Part shown: positions 15,808 to 24,368 of the stretch, piece by piece
How the letters are laid out: each line of letters opens with the position of its first letter
Position numbering within the stretch: the stretch's first letter is position 1
From: Saccharicrinis sp.
Lineage (GTDB): Bacteria; Bacteroidota; Bacteroidia; Bacteroidales; Marinilabiliaceae
Assembly (NCBI GenBank): GCA_024635555.1
Contig: JAGXIO010000235.1
Location: 1-51,365, forward strand
DNA length: 51,365 nt
Reading direction: 5' to 3'
Position numbers and translations under genes: made by a program
Notes under the pieces: generated by a model
The model's database searches: none
Told to the model about the DNA's origin: nothing
Seen by the model: only the letters and a program-made list of their open reading frames with translations

Positions 15808-17961
15808 ATGAAGAAATTATCGATTTTATTCCTCGCCTTTGTAATAGGTTTCGCCGGAACCGCTAAGGCTGATGAGGGAATGTGGCTTTTGCCCTTGATA
15901 TCGAAGCTGAACATGAACAAGATGGAGCAGATGGGCTTGAAGCTAACGGCCGAAGATATCTATAGCATTAACAACTCCAGTATGAAGGATGCTATTGTTA
16001 TTTTTGGTGGAGGTTGTACTGGCGAACTTATTTCGGATCAGGGACTATTATTGACAAACCACCACTGTGGATACGGAGATATTCAGGCATTAAGTTCCAC
16101 GGAGAACAATTATTTAAAAGATGGGTTTTGGGCTAAGTCGTTGGAAGAGGAATTACCTACCGAAGATTTATCTGTCACCTTTCTTAAAAGAATGGAAGAT
16201 GTTACCGAACGGGTCTTCGAAGGATTGGAAGATGTGGAAGATACAAACGAAAAAGATGAACTGATGAACAAAAATATCAGTATCATCACCGAAGAGGCAT
16301 CCGAAGATAATGAATACACCGTTCGCGTTCAAAGTTTTTTTGAAGGGAATCAGTATTTTTTAGTGGTTTATGAAAAATATACCGATATTCGCTTTGTTGG
16401 AGCACCTCCATCTTCCATCGGAAAATATGGACATGATACCGACAACTGGATGTGGCCTCGCCATACAGGCGATTTTAGCATGTTCAGGGTGTATGCTGAT
16501 AAAGATGGAAAACCAGCTGATTACTCCAAAGACAATGTGCCATTAAAACCGGCCTACCATCTGCCTATCTCCCTAAAAGGTGCAAATGATGGCGATTTTG
16601 CTATGACCTTGGGCTATCCTGGAAGCACCAGTAGATACCTTACCTCATGGGGTATTGAAGAGCGGATGAATGTGATCAACGATGCCCGTATTCTTCCGCG
16701 CGGTGTTAAGCAGGATCTTTGGCGCAAAGATATGATGGCCAGCGAAGAGGTGAATTTACAGTATGCCTCAAAATACAGCCGAAGCTCAAACTACTGGAAA
16801 AATAGCATTGGAATGAACCGTGGGTTGGAACAACTAAAAGTGGTTGCCGATAAACAAAAGTTAGAAAAAGAATTTGCCAACTGGGTAGAAGCATCCCCCG
16901 ATCGAACAAAGGAGTACAGCGAAGTTTTACCTAATTTGGAAAAGCTTTATGCCCAGAGGACCGATGAGCTAAAAGCACAAAACTATTTGGTAGAGTGCTT
17001 GTTGCGCGGAACCGAAATCATTACGTTGGGAACCAGGACTATTAAACTCGAAAAAGCACTTGAAGAAGGGGAACAAGAAAAAGCAGCAGCAATGGCTCAG
17101 GATATTTTGGAATCGCTGGATGCCTTTTACAAAGATTATAGCGTTTCTACCGACCGAAAAGTATTTTCGGTTATGCTAAAACTATACTATGACACGATGA
17201 GTAAAAAATATCATCCATCGTTTTTTAAGCAACTAGTAGAAAAAAAATACAAGGGCAATTTTGAAAAATATGCCGATATGGTTTTTCGTAAATCTATGTT
17301 TGTAGACAAAACCCAACTTGAATCATTTTTAGCAGCTCCAAAACTAAAAACACTTCGTAAGGATCCTGTATTCATAGCAGCAAAATCAACTAAGGACATC
17401 TATGATCGACTTTATGACAAGGTTAGCGAAACTAGGAACGCTGAAAGCGAAAACAACAAATTGTTTCTGAAAGGTTTAATGGAAATGAAACCCAACCAAG
17501 TGTTTTACCCAGACGCTAACTTCACCATGCGTTTAAGCTATGGCAAAGTGGGCAATTACAAGCCTAAGGATGCAGTTCTTTACGATTACTTTACTACGTT
17601 GTCCGGAGTAATAGAAAAGTATGTGCCAGGCGACTTTGAATTTGAAGTGCCCCAAAAATTGATTGAACTATACCAAAATATGGACTATGGACAATATGCG
17701 GATGCGGATGGTGTTATGCGCGTATGTTTTATCACCGACAATGACATCACTGGGGGTAATTCGGGTAGCCCAGTAATTAATGGCAACGGCGAACTATTTG
17801 GTCTAGCCTTCGACGGCAACTGGGAAGCCATGAGCGGCGACGTTGCCTTTGAAACAGAACTTCAAAGGTGTATAAACGTAGATATCCGTTACGTGCTTTT
17901 TATCATCGATAAATACGCAGGGGCTACCAATCTGATTGATGAGATGACTCTAGTAAAATAA
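15808..17961 (+). CDS. S46 family dipeptidyl-peptidase, DPP7-type
   Basis: A 717-residue periplasmic serine exopeptidase that removes dipeptides from peptide N-termini. Signal peptide at residues 1-21 (ending AKA before DEG). The chymotrypsin-like double barrel has the catalytic histidine in LTNHHCGYGD (85-86) and serine in TGGNSGSPV (Ser652). The S1-pocket position after FD is glycine (Gly670 in FDGNWEAMSGD); in characterised S46 enzymes Gly here marks DPP7 (hydrophobic P1) and Arg marks DPP11 (acidic P1), so DPP7 is predicted. Length matches the family. It supports growth on peptides, as in Porphyromonas. The gene appears monocistronic, with a terminator-like hairpin downstream at 18012. 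Confidence 0.94.
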   Translation: MKKLSILFLAFVIGFAGTAKADEGMWLLPLISKLNMNKMEQMGLKLTAEDIYSINNSSMKDAIVIFGGGCTGELISDQGLLLTNHHCGYGDIQALSSTENNYLKDGFWAKSLEEELPTEDLSVTFLKRMEDVTERVFEGLEDVEDTNEKDELMNKNISIITEEASEDNEYTVRVQSFFEGNQYFLVVYEKYTDIRFVGAPPSSIGKYGHDTDNWMWPRHTGDFSMFRVYADKDGKPADYSKDNVPLKPAYHLPISLKGANDGDFAMTLGYPGSTSRYLTSWGIEERMNVINDARILPRGVKQDLWRKDMMASEEVNLQYASKYSRSSNYWKNSIGMNRGLEQLKVVADKQKLEKEFANWVEASPDRTKEYSEVLPNLEKLYAQRTDELKAQNYLVECLLRGTEIITLGTRTIKLEKALEEGEQEKAAAMAQDILESLDAFYKDYSVSTDRKVFSVMLKLYYDTMSKKYHPSFFKQLVEKKYKGNFEKYADMVFRKSMFVDKTQLESFLAAPKLKTLRKDPVFIAAKSTKDIYDRLYDKVSETRNAESENNKLFLKGLMEMKPNQVFYPDANFTMRLSYGKVGNYKPKDAVLYDYFTTLSGVIEKYVPGDFEFEVPQKLIELYQNMDYGQYADADGVMRVCFITDNDITGGNSGSPVINGNGELFGLAFDGNWEAMSGDVAFETELQRCINVDIRYVLFIIDKYAGATNLIDEMTLVK

Positions 17962-18011
17962 ATATAAAACATGGCTGAGGCCGATTCTCAATTTGGAATG
18001 ACTATTTTGAG

Positions 18012-18036
18012 GGGGATGTCCTAACATCCCCTTTTT
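18012..18036 (+). terminator. terminator after the S46 peptidase gene
   Basis: GGGGATGT (18012-18019) pairs perfectly with ACATCCCC (18024-18031) around a 4-base loop and is followed by five T residues, 50 bases after the stop codon. Confidence 0.85.
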
Positions 18037-18067
18037 AATTCACTACTTTTGTTTAAACTTTAATGTT

Positions 18068-18667
18068 ATGAATATTGATTTTTTACAGATTCTTTCCGCT
18101 TTTATTGTGCTTTTTGCCGTAATCGACATATTGGGTTCTATACCGCTTATACTGAGTTTAAAAGAGCGAGGCGAAACTATAAAACCTTTTCAGGCGGCAT
18201 TTGTATCGTTATTAATACTTTTGGTATTTTTCTTTGTGGGCGAACCGTTATTGGGTTTGTTTGGCGTAGATATTTCTTCGTTTGCCATTGCCGGTGCTTT
18301 TGTTTTATTTGTGATGGCCTTTGAAATGATTTTTGGGATACATATTTTCAAACATGACTCCCCTGCGGGTGCAAGCATAGTGCCTATTGCCTTTCCTTTA
18401 ATCGCCGGAGCCGGAACCTTTACAACTTTATTAGCATTGCGAGCCGAGTTTGCTGTTATCAATATTATCATCGCTTTATTTTTGAATATCATATTTGTAT
18501 TTTTTGTACTTAAAAACACCGGTAAAGTAGAAAAGACAATTGGCAAGGGCGGTGTATATCTACTCCAAAAATTTTTCGGAATCATCCTTTTGGCCATGGC
18601 CATACGTTTGTTTCTATCCAATTTTGCCAACTTACTCCTTCAGTTTTTACCGGGGCTTAAAGGATAG
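18068..18667 (+). CDS. MarC family integral membrane protein
   Basis: A 199-residue protein with about six membrane helices, of the MarC/UPF0056 family. Recognisable parts are AVIDILGSIPLILSL near the N-terminus and the FAIAGAFVLFVMAFEMIFG segment; the loop with the HDSPAGASIVPIAFPLIAG block is the family core. The name comes from a locus next to the mar operon in E. coli, but a role in antibiotic resistance was not confirmed; function is unknown, perhaps small-molecule transport. The RNase H gene starts 2 bases after its stop. Confidence 0.9.
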   Translation: MNIDFLQILSAFIVLFAVIDILGSIPLILSLKERGETIKPFQAAFVSLLILLVFFFVGEPLLGLFGVDISSFAIAGAFVLFVMAFEMIFGIHIFKHDSPAGASIVPIAFPLIAGAGTFTTLLALRAEFAVINIIIALFLNIIFVFFVLKNTGKVEKTIGKGGVYLLQKFFGIILLAMAIRLFLSNFANLLLQFLPGLKG

Positions 18668-18669
18668 CT

Positions 18670-19299
18670 ATGGCAAAAAAAAATAAATACTATGTGGTAT
18701 GGAATGGTCACAGCCCTGGAATTTATACCAGTTGGGATGAGTGTCAAAAAAACAGTGCTGGGGTAAGCAATGTGCGTTTCAAGGGCTATAAAACTTTAAC
18801 TGAAGCCGAAGCAGCATTTGAGGACGACCCTAGCAAGCATTGGGGTAATAAAGATAAATCGAAAGCAGACTTCATTGCCACCGAAGAAAACCCCAACATA
18901 GTACAAAATAGTCTTTCGGTTGATGCGGCTTGTAGCGGCAATCCTGGTGTGATGGAGTATCAGGGCGTACATACCACTGCAGGCACCCTCGTTTTTTCCA
19001 AAAAGTTTATATTGGGCACCAATAATGTAGGTGAGTTTTTGGCTATTGTTCATGCTTTGGCTTATCAAAAACAACACAAACTTAACTTGCCTATTTATAC
19101 GGATTCTAAAATTGCCATGGTATGGGTAAAGGCTAAAAAATGCAGGACAAAACTCGAAGTAAATGCAAAAACAAAGGGTCTTTTTGAGGTGATAAAACGT
19201 GCCGAAGATTGGTTGGAAAATAACATCTATACCCAAACGATACTTAAATGGGATACCAAAAAATGGGGCGAAATACCTGCCGATTTTGGAAGAAAGTAA
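18670..19299 (+). CDS. ribonuclease H with N-terminal viroplasmin domain
   Basis: A 209-residue RNase H of the type found in Bacteroidota and eukaryotes: an N-terminal hybrid-binding (viroplasmin/caulimovirus VI) domain at residues 6-50 (YYVVWNGHSPGIYTSW...GYKT), a linker, and a catalytic domain from about residue 80. Acidic metal-binding residues are Asp85 in SVDAACSGNPG, Glu122 in NNVGEFLAI, Asp145 in YTDSK, and a C-terminal Asp. It removes RNA from RNA-DNA hybrids. It lies 2 bases after marC, so it is co-transcribed with it. Confidence 0.93.
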   Translation: MAKKNKYYVVWNGHSPGIYTSWDECQKNSAGVSNVRFKGYKTLTEAEAAFEDDPSKHWGNKDKSKADFIATEENPNIVQNSLSVDAACSGNPGVMEYQGVHTTAGTLVFSKKFILGTNNVGEFLAIVHALAYQKQHKLNLPIYTDSKIAMVWVKAKKCRTKLEVNAKTKGLFEVIKRAEDWLENNIYTQTILKWDTKKWGEIPADFGRK

Positions 19300-19348
19300 T
19301 TGATTTTTATCCTAAAATGTAAAAAATAGCCTTTTGTGTAATTACAGA

Positions 19349-21253
19349 TTAATTGCTCATTGTTTTGAGTGGTATGGTAAATTGCACTCGCGTGCCGCAT
19401 GTGCCATACTGGCTTCTATCGTGAACTTTCAAATCTATACTTGAGCCTGATTTTCCGAAGTTAATCAGCTTGAGTCTTTCGGCAGTTATTTTAAGTGCCA
19501 AAGATTTATGTTTTTTGGTTATCTCACTGTCTTCTTCCACTCCCTCATCTTTCCTCTTCTTTGATATTCCTATTCCGTTATCCTCGATGATATAAATCAA
19601 TTTATTGTCATTTTTTTCAAACCTAACGCTAATATGCCCATCATCCTTTTTACTTAACTCACCATGTTCAAACGAGTTTTCGATAAAGGGTTGTGCCAGC
19701 ATAGGCGGAATCATTATTTTGTTATCACTGAGTTCCTTGTCTATAATAATTTCATAGCTTACCTTGTCGCCAAACCGCTTGTTCTGTAATTTAATATAAT
19801 ACTCTAATATCTCGCGTTCTCGGTCTAAGGTAATAAACTCTTCTTGCGAATACTGAAGAACCAAGCGCATTAAGCCAGCGAAATCCGCTAAAAAATCAAC
19901 AGCATCCATCACTTTATTTTCTAAAATATAATACTGGATGGTGGATAAAGAGTTGAAAATAAAATGTGGGTTCATCTGCGTTCGCAATACTTTTTGTTCC
20001 AAACTGAGTACCCGATGATTCTCCTTCATGCGGCGGTCTCGCAGATATAACAACATAAAAACTCCTGTACATATCACCAGAAAAGCACCCAATAGGAAGA
20101 AAATTAAGTATAAGCGATTTCTAGCTTTCAACTCTGCCACTTCATTCTGGCTCTTTTGAAATTTAAATCGGTTCTCAAGTTCCAGTATTTTATCCAACTG
20201 GTTCATCGTATAAATACTATCCTTTATAAGGTTATATTCTTCATAAACTCGCAAGGCATTAATATTATCACCTATTTCTTTATATGCTGTGGATAAACTT
20301 AGTAAATTATCGCGCTGTATGTCCAAAAGACCCACCTCTTGGTTTATCGATTCACAAATTTGATACATCTCAACTGCTTGGTTACGCTGCCCCATTGCTG
20401 CATATAAATCGCCAAGACCAGTGTAGGCATTTATCAAACCACTCTTTTTGTCTAACGATTTAAAAATGGATATGGCTGAGTTAAAGAAATCAAAGGCCTT
20501 TTCGTAATTTTTTACTTTTGTATGGAAGTATCCGATATTGGTCTGTACAGATGCAATCCGGTTGCTATCGTTAAGTTCGCGATAGGTTTTTAAGGCCTCT
20601 TGGTAGTAGATCCAGCCCTGGTCGTAATCTTCCTGAAATACAAAGGCAACCCCCAGGTTCAGAGCTATATCGGCCACCGAGCGCTTGTCACTCATCTTCC
20701 GGTATATTTCCAATGCTCTTTTATAGTAGGATTGCTGCATTTCGAATTTTTTAGAATTGCCGAAAATTAAGCCCATGTTTTGAAGGGATTTGGCCATTCC
20801 TAGAGAATCATTTAATTGCGTCTCCAACGCAAAGCACTTTTCGTAAAACGATAGCGAAGTACTATAGTTGGCTTTGTAATAGTACATTAGAGCTATATTG
20901 CTGTAGTTACCTGATAAAATTGCACTATCGCTGCTTTGCTCCAAATACGATTGTGCTTGTATGTAGTGTTGCAGTGCTAGGTTGTAGTCTTCACGGTAAT
21001 ATTCTGCATCTCCCAGAATGTAATAAGCTATGCCTTTGTATTTTATCTGGTCATCGTTAGAAAGCGCTAGCATTTGATGGGCAATGCTATCTGCCCTGTC
21101 GGGATTCTCAGACACAATCTGCAAGCCAATCCGTTGCATTTCTTCAAGTTTTTGCTCACCTTCTGTTTTATCAAATGCTGGATTTATATTATTTTCAGCG
21201 ACAGCTGAAACTAGGTTCAGAAGACAAAATGCAAGGTATAGTCGATAAAACAT
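19349..21253 (-). CDS. TPR-containing LytS-type sensor histidine kinase
   Basis: A 634-residue exported sensor. Signal peptide at residues 1-19, then about six or seven tetratricopeptide repeats (about 75-345), a coiled coil, a membrane helix at 381-403 and a cytosolic His_kinase domain with LRTQMNPHFIFNSL (His430) and a HATPase domain with PPMLAQPFIENSFEHG and DNGIGI. This class normally signals to LytTR-type regulators, none of which is near, so it is an orphan here. The periplasmic TPR array suggests that it detects a protein or peptide in the envelope. Normal length for the type. Confidence 0.9.
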   Translation of the reverse strand: MFYRLYLAFCLLNLVSAVAENNINPAFDKTEGEQKLEEMQRIGLQIVSENPDRADSIAHQMLALSNDDQIKYKGIAYYILGDAEYYREDYNLALQHYIQAQSYLEQSSDSAILSGNYSNIALMYYYKANYSTSLSFYEKCFALETQLNDSLGMAKSLQNMGLIFGNSKKFEMQQSYYKRALEIYRKMSDKRSVADIALNLGVAFVFQEDYDQGWIYYQEALKTYRELNDSNRIASVQTNIGYFHTKVKNYEKAFDFFNSAISIFKSLDKKSGLINAYTGLGDLYAAMGQRNQAVEMYQICESINQEVGLLDIQRDNLLSLSTAYKEIGDNINALRVYEEYNLIKDSIYTMNQLDKILELENRFKFQKSQNEVAELKARNRLYLIFFLLGAFLVICTGVFMLLYLRDRRMKENHRVLSLEQKVLRTQMNPHFIFNSLSTIQYYILENKVMDAVDFLADFAGLMRLVLQYSQEEFITLDREREILEYYIKLQNKRFGDKVSYEIIIDKELSDNKIMIPPMLAQPFIENSFEHGELSKKDDGHISVRFEKNDNKLIYIIEDNGIGISKKRKDEGVEEDSEITKKHKSLALKITAERLKLINFGKSGSSIDLKVHDRSQYGTCGTRVQFTIPLKTMSN

Positions 21254-21300
21254 TGAGCAAGTTTTTATAACGGAATTAAAAGTAGAACAAAAATAGCATA

Positions 21301-21330
21301 AAAAAAAGCCGTTCGGTTTAACTGAACGGC
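21301..21330 (-). terminator. terminator of the small Lys/Cys-rich gene
   Basis: GCCGTTCGGTT (21308-21318) pairs with AACTGAACGGC (21320-21330) with one G-T wobble. Read on the minus strand it is followed by a run of seven T residues. It lies 26 bases after the stop of the 21356-21556 gene, whose transcript it would end. Confidence 0.85.
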
Positions 21331-21355
21331 TTTGTATAAAATTAAAATACTTGAT

Positions 21356-21556
21356 TTACTTCTTTTCTTGGCTACACTTTTTTTCGCATTCTGCCTTTTT
21401 CTCTTTAGTGCAATCTGCCTTTTTTTCTTTAGTGCACTCCTTTTTTTCAGCAGATTCCTTTTTTACTGGTTCCTGAACAGTATCCATGGCCATAACAGGT
21501 GATGCGATGGCAAGCATAAACATAAATAAAAATGTAATTGCAATTGACTTCTTCAT
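21356..21556 (-). CDS. small secreted Lys/Glu/Cys-rich protein
   Basis: A 66-residue protein with a clear signal peptide (about residues 1-23, ending VMA). The mature part is nearly all Lys, Glu and Cys, in loosely repeated units: KKECTKEKK, ADCTKEKK, AECEKKCSQEKK. Four cysteines are spaced 8, 8 and 4 residues apart. The function is not recognised; the cysteine spacing could bind metal or form disulfides. It has its own terminator, so it is a real expressed unit of small size. The long A/G-rich coding strand raises some doubt about translation, but the signal peptide is convincing. Confidence 0.7.
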   Translation of the reverse strand: MKKSIAITFLFMFMLAIASPVMAMDTVQEPVKKESAEKKECTKEKKADCTKEKKAECEKKCSQEKK

Positions 21557-21726
21557 AACGATTGATTTTGTATTGTTAATAATTAATGTTGCTTAAATAA
21601 CAAACTTGATATATTTGAGTTGCAATATATGATATTTAAAGCTTACTGGATGTTAACGACATGTTAATAGCAAATATTTTTTAATTATTAAACCATTTTT
21701 TTTAAAAATATCGACAAAATAATTGA

Positions 21727-22503
21727 CTAGTTACGGATAATAAATTTGGCTTTTTCGGGGAGGGCACGGTAAATGGCCTTGGCATCGGTATCGTTGAGCC
21801 ATAGATATAGCACTGGAGCGTATTTTTTTGCAAAAGGATTGTCAAAAGCATGTTTCAGTCGATACTTAAATATATCGCTGCTTTTTTTTATATTCATTGT
21901 GGAATCCGGCTCTAGTAATACACCGTTTATAACTATTAGTAGACCGCTGCTCGATTTAAACACCCAATTTATAGCCTCGGGTTTGGTCAAATCGGTTTTT
22001 ATCGTTTCCTTTTCCGTGCCAATCGGTGGAGCAATCACTTTTATCAAGGCTCTTTTTGGAATGTTAGAAACAGAAGAATCAATGCGAGCTGGTTTGCCAA
22101 ATATATTTAAATACAACTGCTTGTTAATATTACTGATATATCGTGCGGGTTTTTGAGCCAATATTTTTGCCTGAAACAACACGGTACCCTTCAGATGCAC
22201 CTGTACTAAACTATCGGATAGATTGATGCCTAAACTAAACGAATCGGATTTGGCCAACTGCAACTGCTGTTCTAGCCAAAGCTGCTGTTTTTGCAATGTT
22301 TTACTATCGGAGCTCTTCCAATTATCGTTTATTATTTTGGTACTATCTAATTGGGAATGTATTTCGGTTGAATATTTACCACTTTGTACCATCGCAAAGG
22401 TGAAATTTACAATAAATAACACCAATAAAACAGTCCAAAACAAAACAATTCCGCCAATCCAATATTTGTTTCTCAAAAGGAAATCTATCATGGTATTTTT
22501 CAT
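21727..22503 (-). CDS. membrane-anchored protein of unknown function in the L,D-transpeptidase operon
   Basis: A 258-residue protein with one membrane helix at residues 17-38 and an extracytoplasmic remainder. A Gln/Leu-rich helical stretch (about 67-85) is followed by a probably beta-rich region with no family I recognise. The C-terminal part contains KYAPVLYLWLNDTD and ends in FIIRN. Its start codon overlaps the stop of the upstream L,D-transpeptidase by one base (TAATG), so it is translationally coupled and is the last gene of the envelope operon. A role in cell-wall crosslinking or in holding the transpeptidases is inferred from position only. Confidence 0.82.
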   Translation of the reverse strand: MKNTMIDFLLRNKYWIGGIVLFWTVLLVLFIVNFTFAMVQSGKYSTEIHSQLDSTKIINDNWKSSDSKTLQKQQLWLEQQLQLAKSDSFSLGINLSDSLVQVHLKGTVLFQAKILAQKPARYISNINKQLYLNIFGKPARIDSSVSNIPKRALIKVIAPPIGTEKETIKTDLTKPEAINWVFKSSSGLLIVINGVLLEPDSTMNIKKSSDIFKYRLKHAFDNPFAKKYAPVLYLWLNDTDAKAIYRALPEKAKFIIRN

Positions 22504-23180
22504 TAGTAGATAAAAACTTTGGATCCAATTTGCAGATTTTTGTAAACCACTTCTAAATCTTCGTCGGCCAAACGGATGCAGCCATGTGTAACTGGCATTC
22601 CAAGTAAACGTTGATAGAGTGTGCCATGGATGAGGTAGCCGTCGCCAAGACTCAAGGCGTAATCACCCAATACGCCGCGCTCGAAACGCGAATCGTGATT
22701 GTGCGAAGGCACAGGCAGCCCTTCCTCAATAAATGCCCAATCGGGTTTGCGCCAAATGGGCTTCGTGATTTTGCCTTTCACCGACAGTGCACCTCTCGGA
22801 GTTTCGAAGGTATAGCTTTTTGTACTGTCAACTTCTAGTTGTATAAGGCTTCCGGTGGAGCAAAGCCCTTTCCGAACCAATTGATTGTTTTTAAATAATC
22901 GGTACGTATTTTCAGTGGTGTTGATGATGATGAACGCACCACCGGGCGTAAGGCGATCCAATTTTTGACCAAGGCGGTCAACTTGGTTTTGCAGCTGGGT
23001 TATTTCTTCAGGCTTGTCCGAAGTTTCGGGTAGTTTTGTTTCATCGTTTACCAACGACTTAAATCGAACATCCTGTATTTCGGGTATTAAAAAAGCATTT
23101 GCCGCAACAAAAAGCATCAAACCGGCTATAATCATTAAGCCGGTAAGCCCTGCTTTCAACAAAACAATTTTCCGATTCAT
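22503..23180 (-). CDS. L,D-transpeptidase (YkuD), membrane-anchored
   Basis: A 225-residue protein: one membrane helix (about 10-32), a short coiled segment (58-77) and a YkuD catalytic domain. The active-site motif is THGCIRL with Cys201, preceded by His199, and YLIHGT with His185. Such enzymes form 3-3 crosslinks between diaminopimelate residues or attach proteins to peptidoglycan in the periplasm. Its start overlaps the stop of the preceding transpeptidase gene by 4 bases (ATGA), and its stop overlaps the next start by one base. Two YkuD enzymes encoded back to back suggests different acceptors. Confidence 0.9.
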   Translation of the reverse strand: MNRKIVLLKAGLTGLMIIAGLMLFVAANAFLIPEIQDVRFKSLVNDETKLPETSDKPEEITQLQNQVDRLGQKLDRLTPGGAFIIINTTENTYRLFKNNQLVRKGLCSTGSLIQLEVDSTKSYTFETPRGALSVKGKITKPIWRKPDWAFIEEGLPVPSHNHDSRFERGVLGDYALSLGDGYLIHGTLYQRLLGMPVTHGCIRLADEDLEVVYKNLQIGSKVFIY

Positions 23181-24295
23181 TTTATTGTATTTAAATATTC
23201 TTTAAGCGTTTTGTCACTACCTACAATAAATACAAGTGTTCCAACTTTGCACAAGTCATAAATAACATCCATTTCATTATCCGTCAAAGCCACACATCCT
23301 TCTGTCCAATGCACTCCTTTACCTCCATGACCATGAATTTCTATTAAGCCCCCGATATGCGCACTTTTTGAAATGCTACCGGCTTTTTTCATTCGGTCAA
23401 AACGTGCAACATCCTCGTCGTTAGGGTAGTTTAGCAACATTGCTTTATAATATTTAGTGCTGGAACCCTTCTTTTTATTTGTTATCTTATATATTCCCTG
23501 TGGAGTTGCTCGGTCGCCTTTCATTATTTTGTCGCCCATCCAGTTGGGGCCAAACTCAGCATCAAAAACCTTTATCACTTTGCCGCCCTTTAATACAGCA
23601 CAAGTGGCTTCCATTTTATTCACTAAAACAATAGTTTGCTTTTTCGATAATAAAAAAGCTTGATTAATATTTTTTTCCCAATCGGGGAAATCTTCATAAA
23701 AACTATTTAGCTTAGTCTGTGTAGCTTTTTCGGCTTGGTCAAGCTTATCTGAGGCTTGTTCAATTAGCTTTAGTGCCTTTGGGTAATTTTTGTTGTTGAA
23801 TTCATGTAGCGCCTCTAAATACTGAATTTTTCCTTTGTTATATCGATCAAAATTTACACGGCCAAGGGGCAGGTTTTTGTAACAATTCTCAAATAGATGT
23901 ATCTGACTGGTTGTTTGTTCCAGTTTAAGCTCTAATTGTTTGGTGTATTTATCTTTTTGCGAATCGGCTTCGTTATGGGCATTGATGCTGATATTTAGCG
24001 AAGCTGTTGCCAAATCTTTTACGTGGGAGAAGTCGCGAAAGGCAAAAAAAATGTCATTTTGCAGTGTCCACTCGGCCATTGCCGCATTAAACAATTTCTC
24101 CGCTTCGTGCAATCTCTCGCTGGCATATCTGCTTGCATGAGCACTTTTTGCCCTTGCTATCGATTCACGCGCCTTATCTATTTCTGATGTTGGCGCTTTA
24201 ATGGTAAAATATTTATACGTAGCGTAGGCAATAAATAAGCAACTTAAAATAGCTACTGCAACTAATAAGCGGGGAATAATCCGTTTTGCCCTCAT
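23177..24295 (-). CDS. L,D-transpeptidase (YkuD) with helical N-terminal domain
   Basis: A 372-residue protein with a membrane anchor (about 9-28), a long helical domain (about 36-200) and a C-terminal YkuD domain with IEIHGHGG (His321) and HWTEGCVALTD (Cys334). The YkuD loop is of the HGHGG type, distinct from the second transpeptidase of the operon. Residues 36-75 align without gaps to residues 25-64 of the lipoprotein encoded upstream, sharing about 13 of 40 positions, so the two proteins carry a related helical (DUF4398-like) domain. The gene starts 18 bases after the hairpin at 24313-24333, which can act as an attenuator. Confidence 0.9.
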   Translation of the reverse strand: MRAKRIIPRLLVAVAILSCLFIAYATYKYFTIKAPTSEIDKARESIARAKSAHASRYASERLHEAEKLFNAAMAEWTLQNDIFFAFRDFSHVKDLATASLNISINAHNEADSQKDKYTKQLELKLEQTTSQIHLFENCYKNLPLGRVNFDRYNKGKIQYLEALHEFNNKNYPKALKLIEQASDKLDQAEKATQTKLNSFYEDFPDWEKNINQAFLLSKKQTIVLVNKMEATCAVLKGGKVIKVFDAEFGPNWMGDKIMKGDRATPQGIYKITNKKKGSSTKYYKAMLLNYPNDEDVARFDRMKKAGSISKSAHIGGLIEIHGHGGKGVHWTEGCVALTDNEMDVIYDLCKVGTLVFIVGSDKTLKEYLNTIK

Positions 24296-24304
24296 TTAAC
24301 CGAA

Positions 24305-24333
24305 ATTAAAAAGCCGGGGCTGATAGCCCCGGC
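24305..24333 (-). terminator. terminator/attenuator between lipoprotein and L,D-transpeptidase genes
   Basis: A perfect 8-bp GC-rich stem, GCCGGGGC (24313-24320) with GCCCCGGC (24326-24333), around a 5-base loop. On the minus strand it is followed by five T residues and more T-rich DNA. It lies 35 bases after the lipoprotein stop and 17 bases before the transpeptidase start codon, so read-through would give a much lower level of the transpeptidases than of the lipoprotein. Confidence 0.88.
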
Positions 24334-24368
24334 AAATCTTTGATGTCTAAACTTCGTGATACTGATTA

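Noticed and set aside
21557-21726. TATATTTG box near 21611 as a promoter
   Set aside because: It faces the plus strand, where no gene begins before 25102; it is not positioned for the minus-strand genes.
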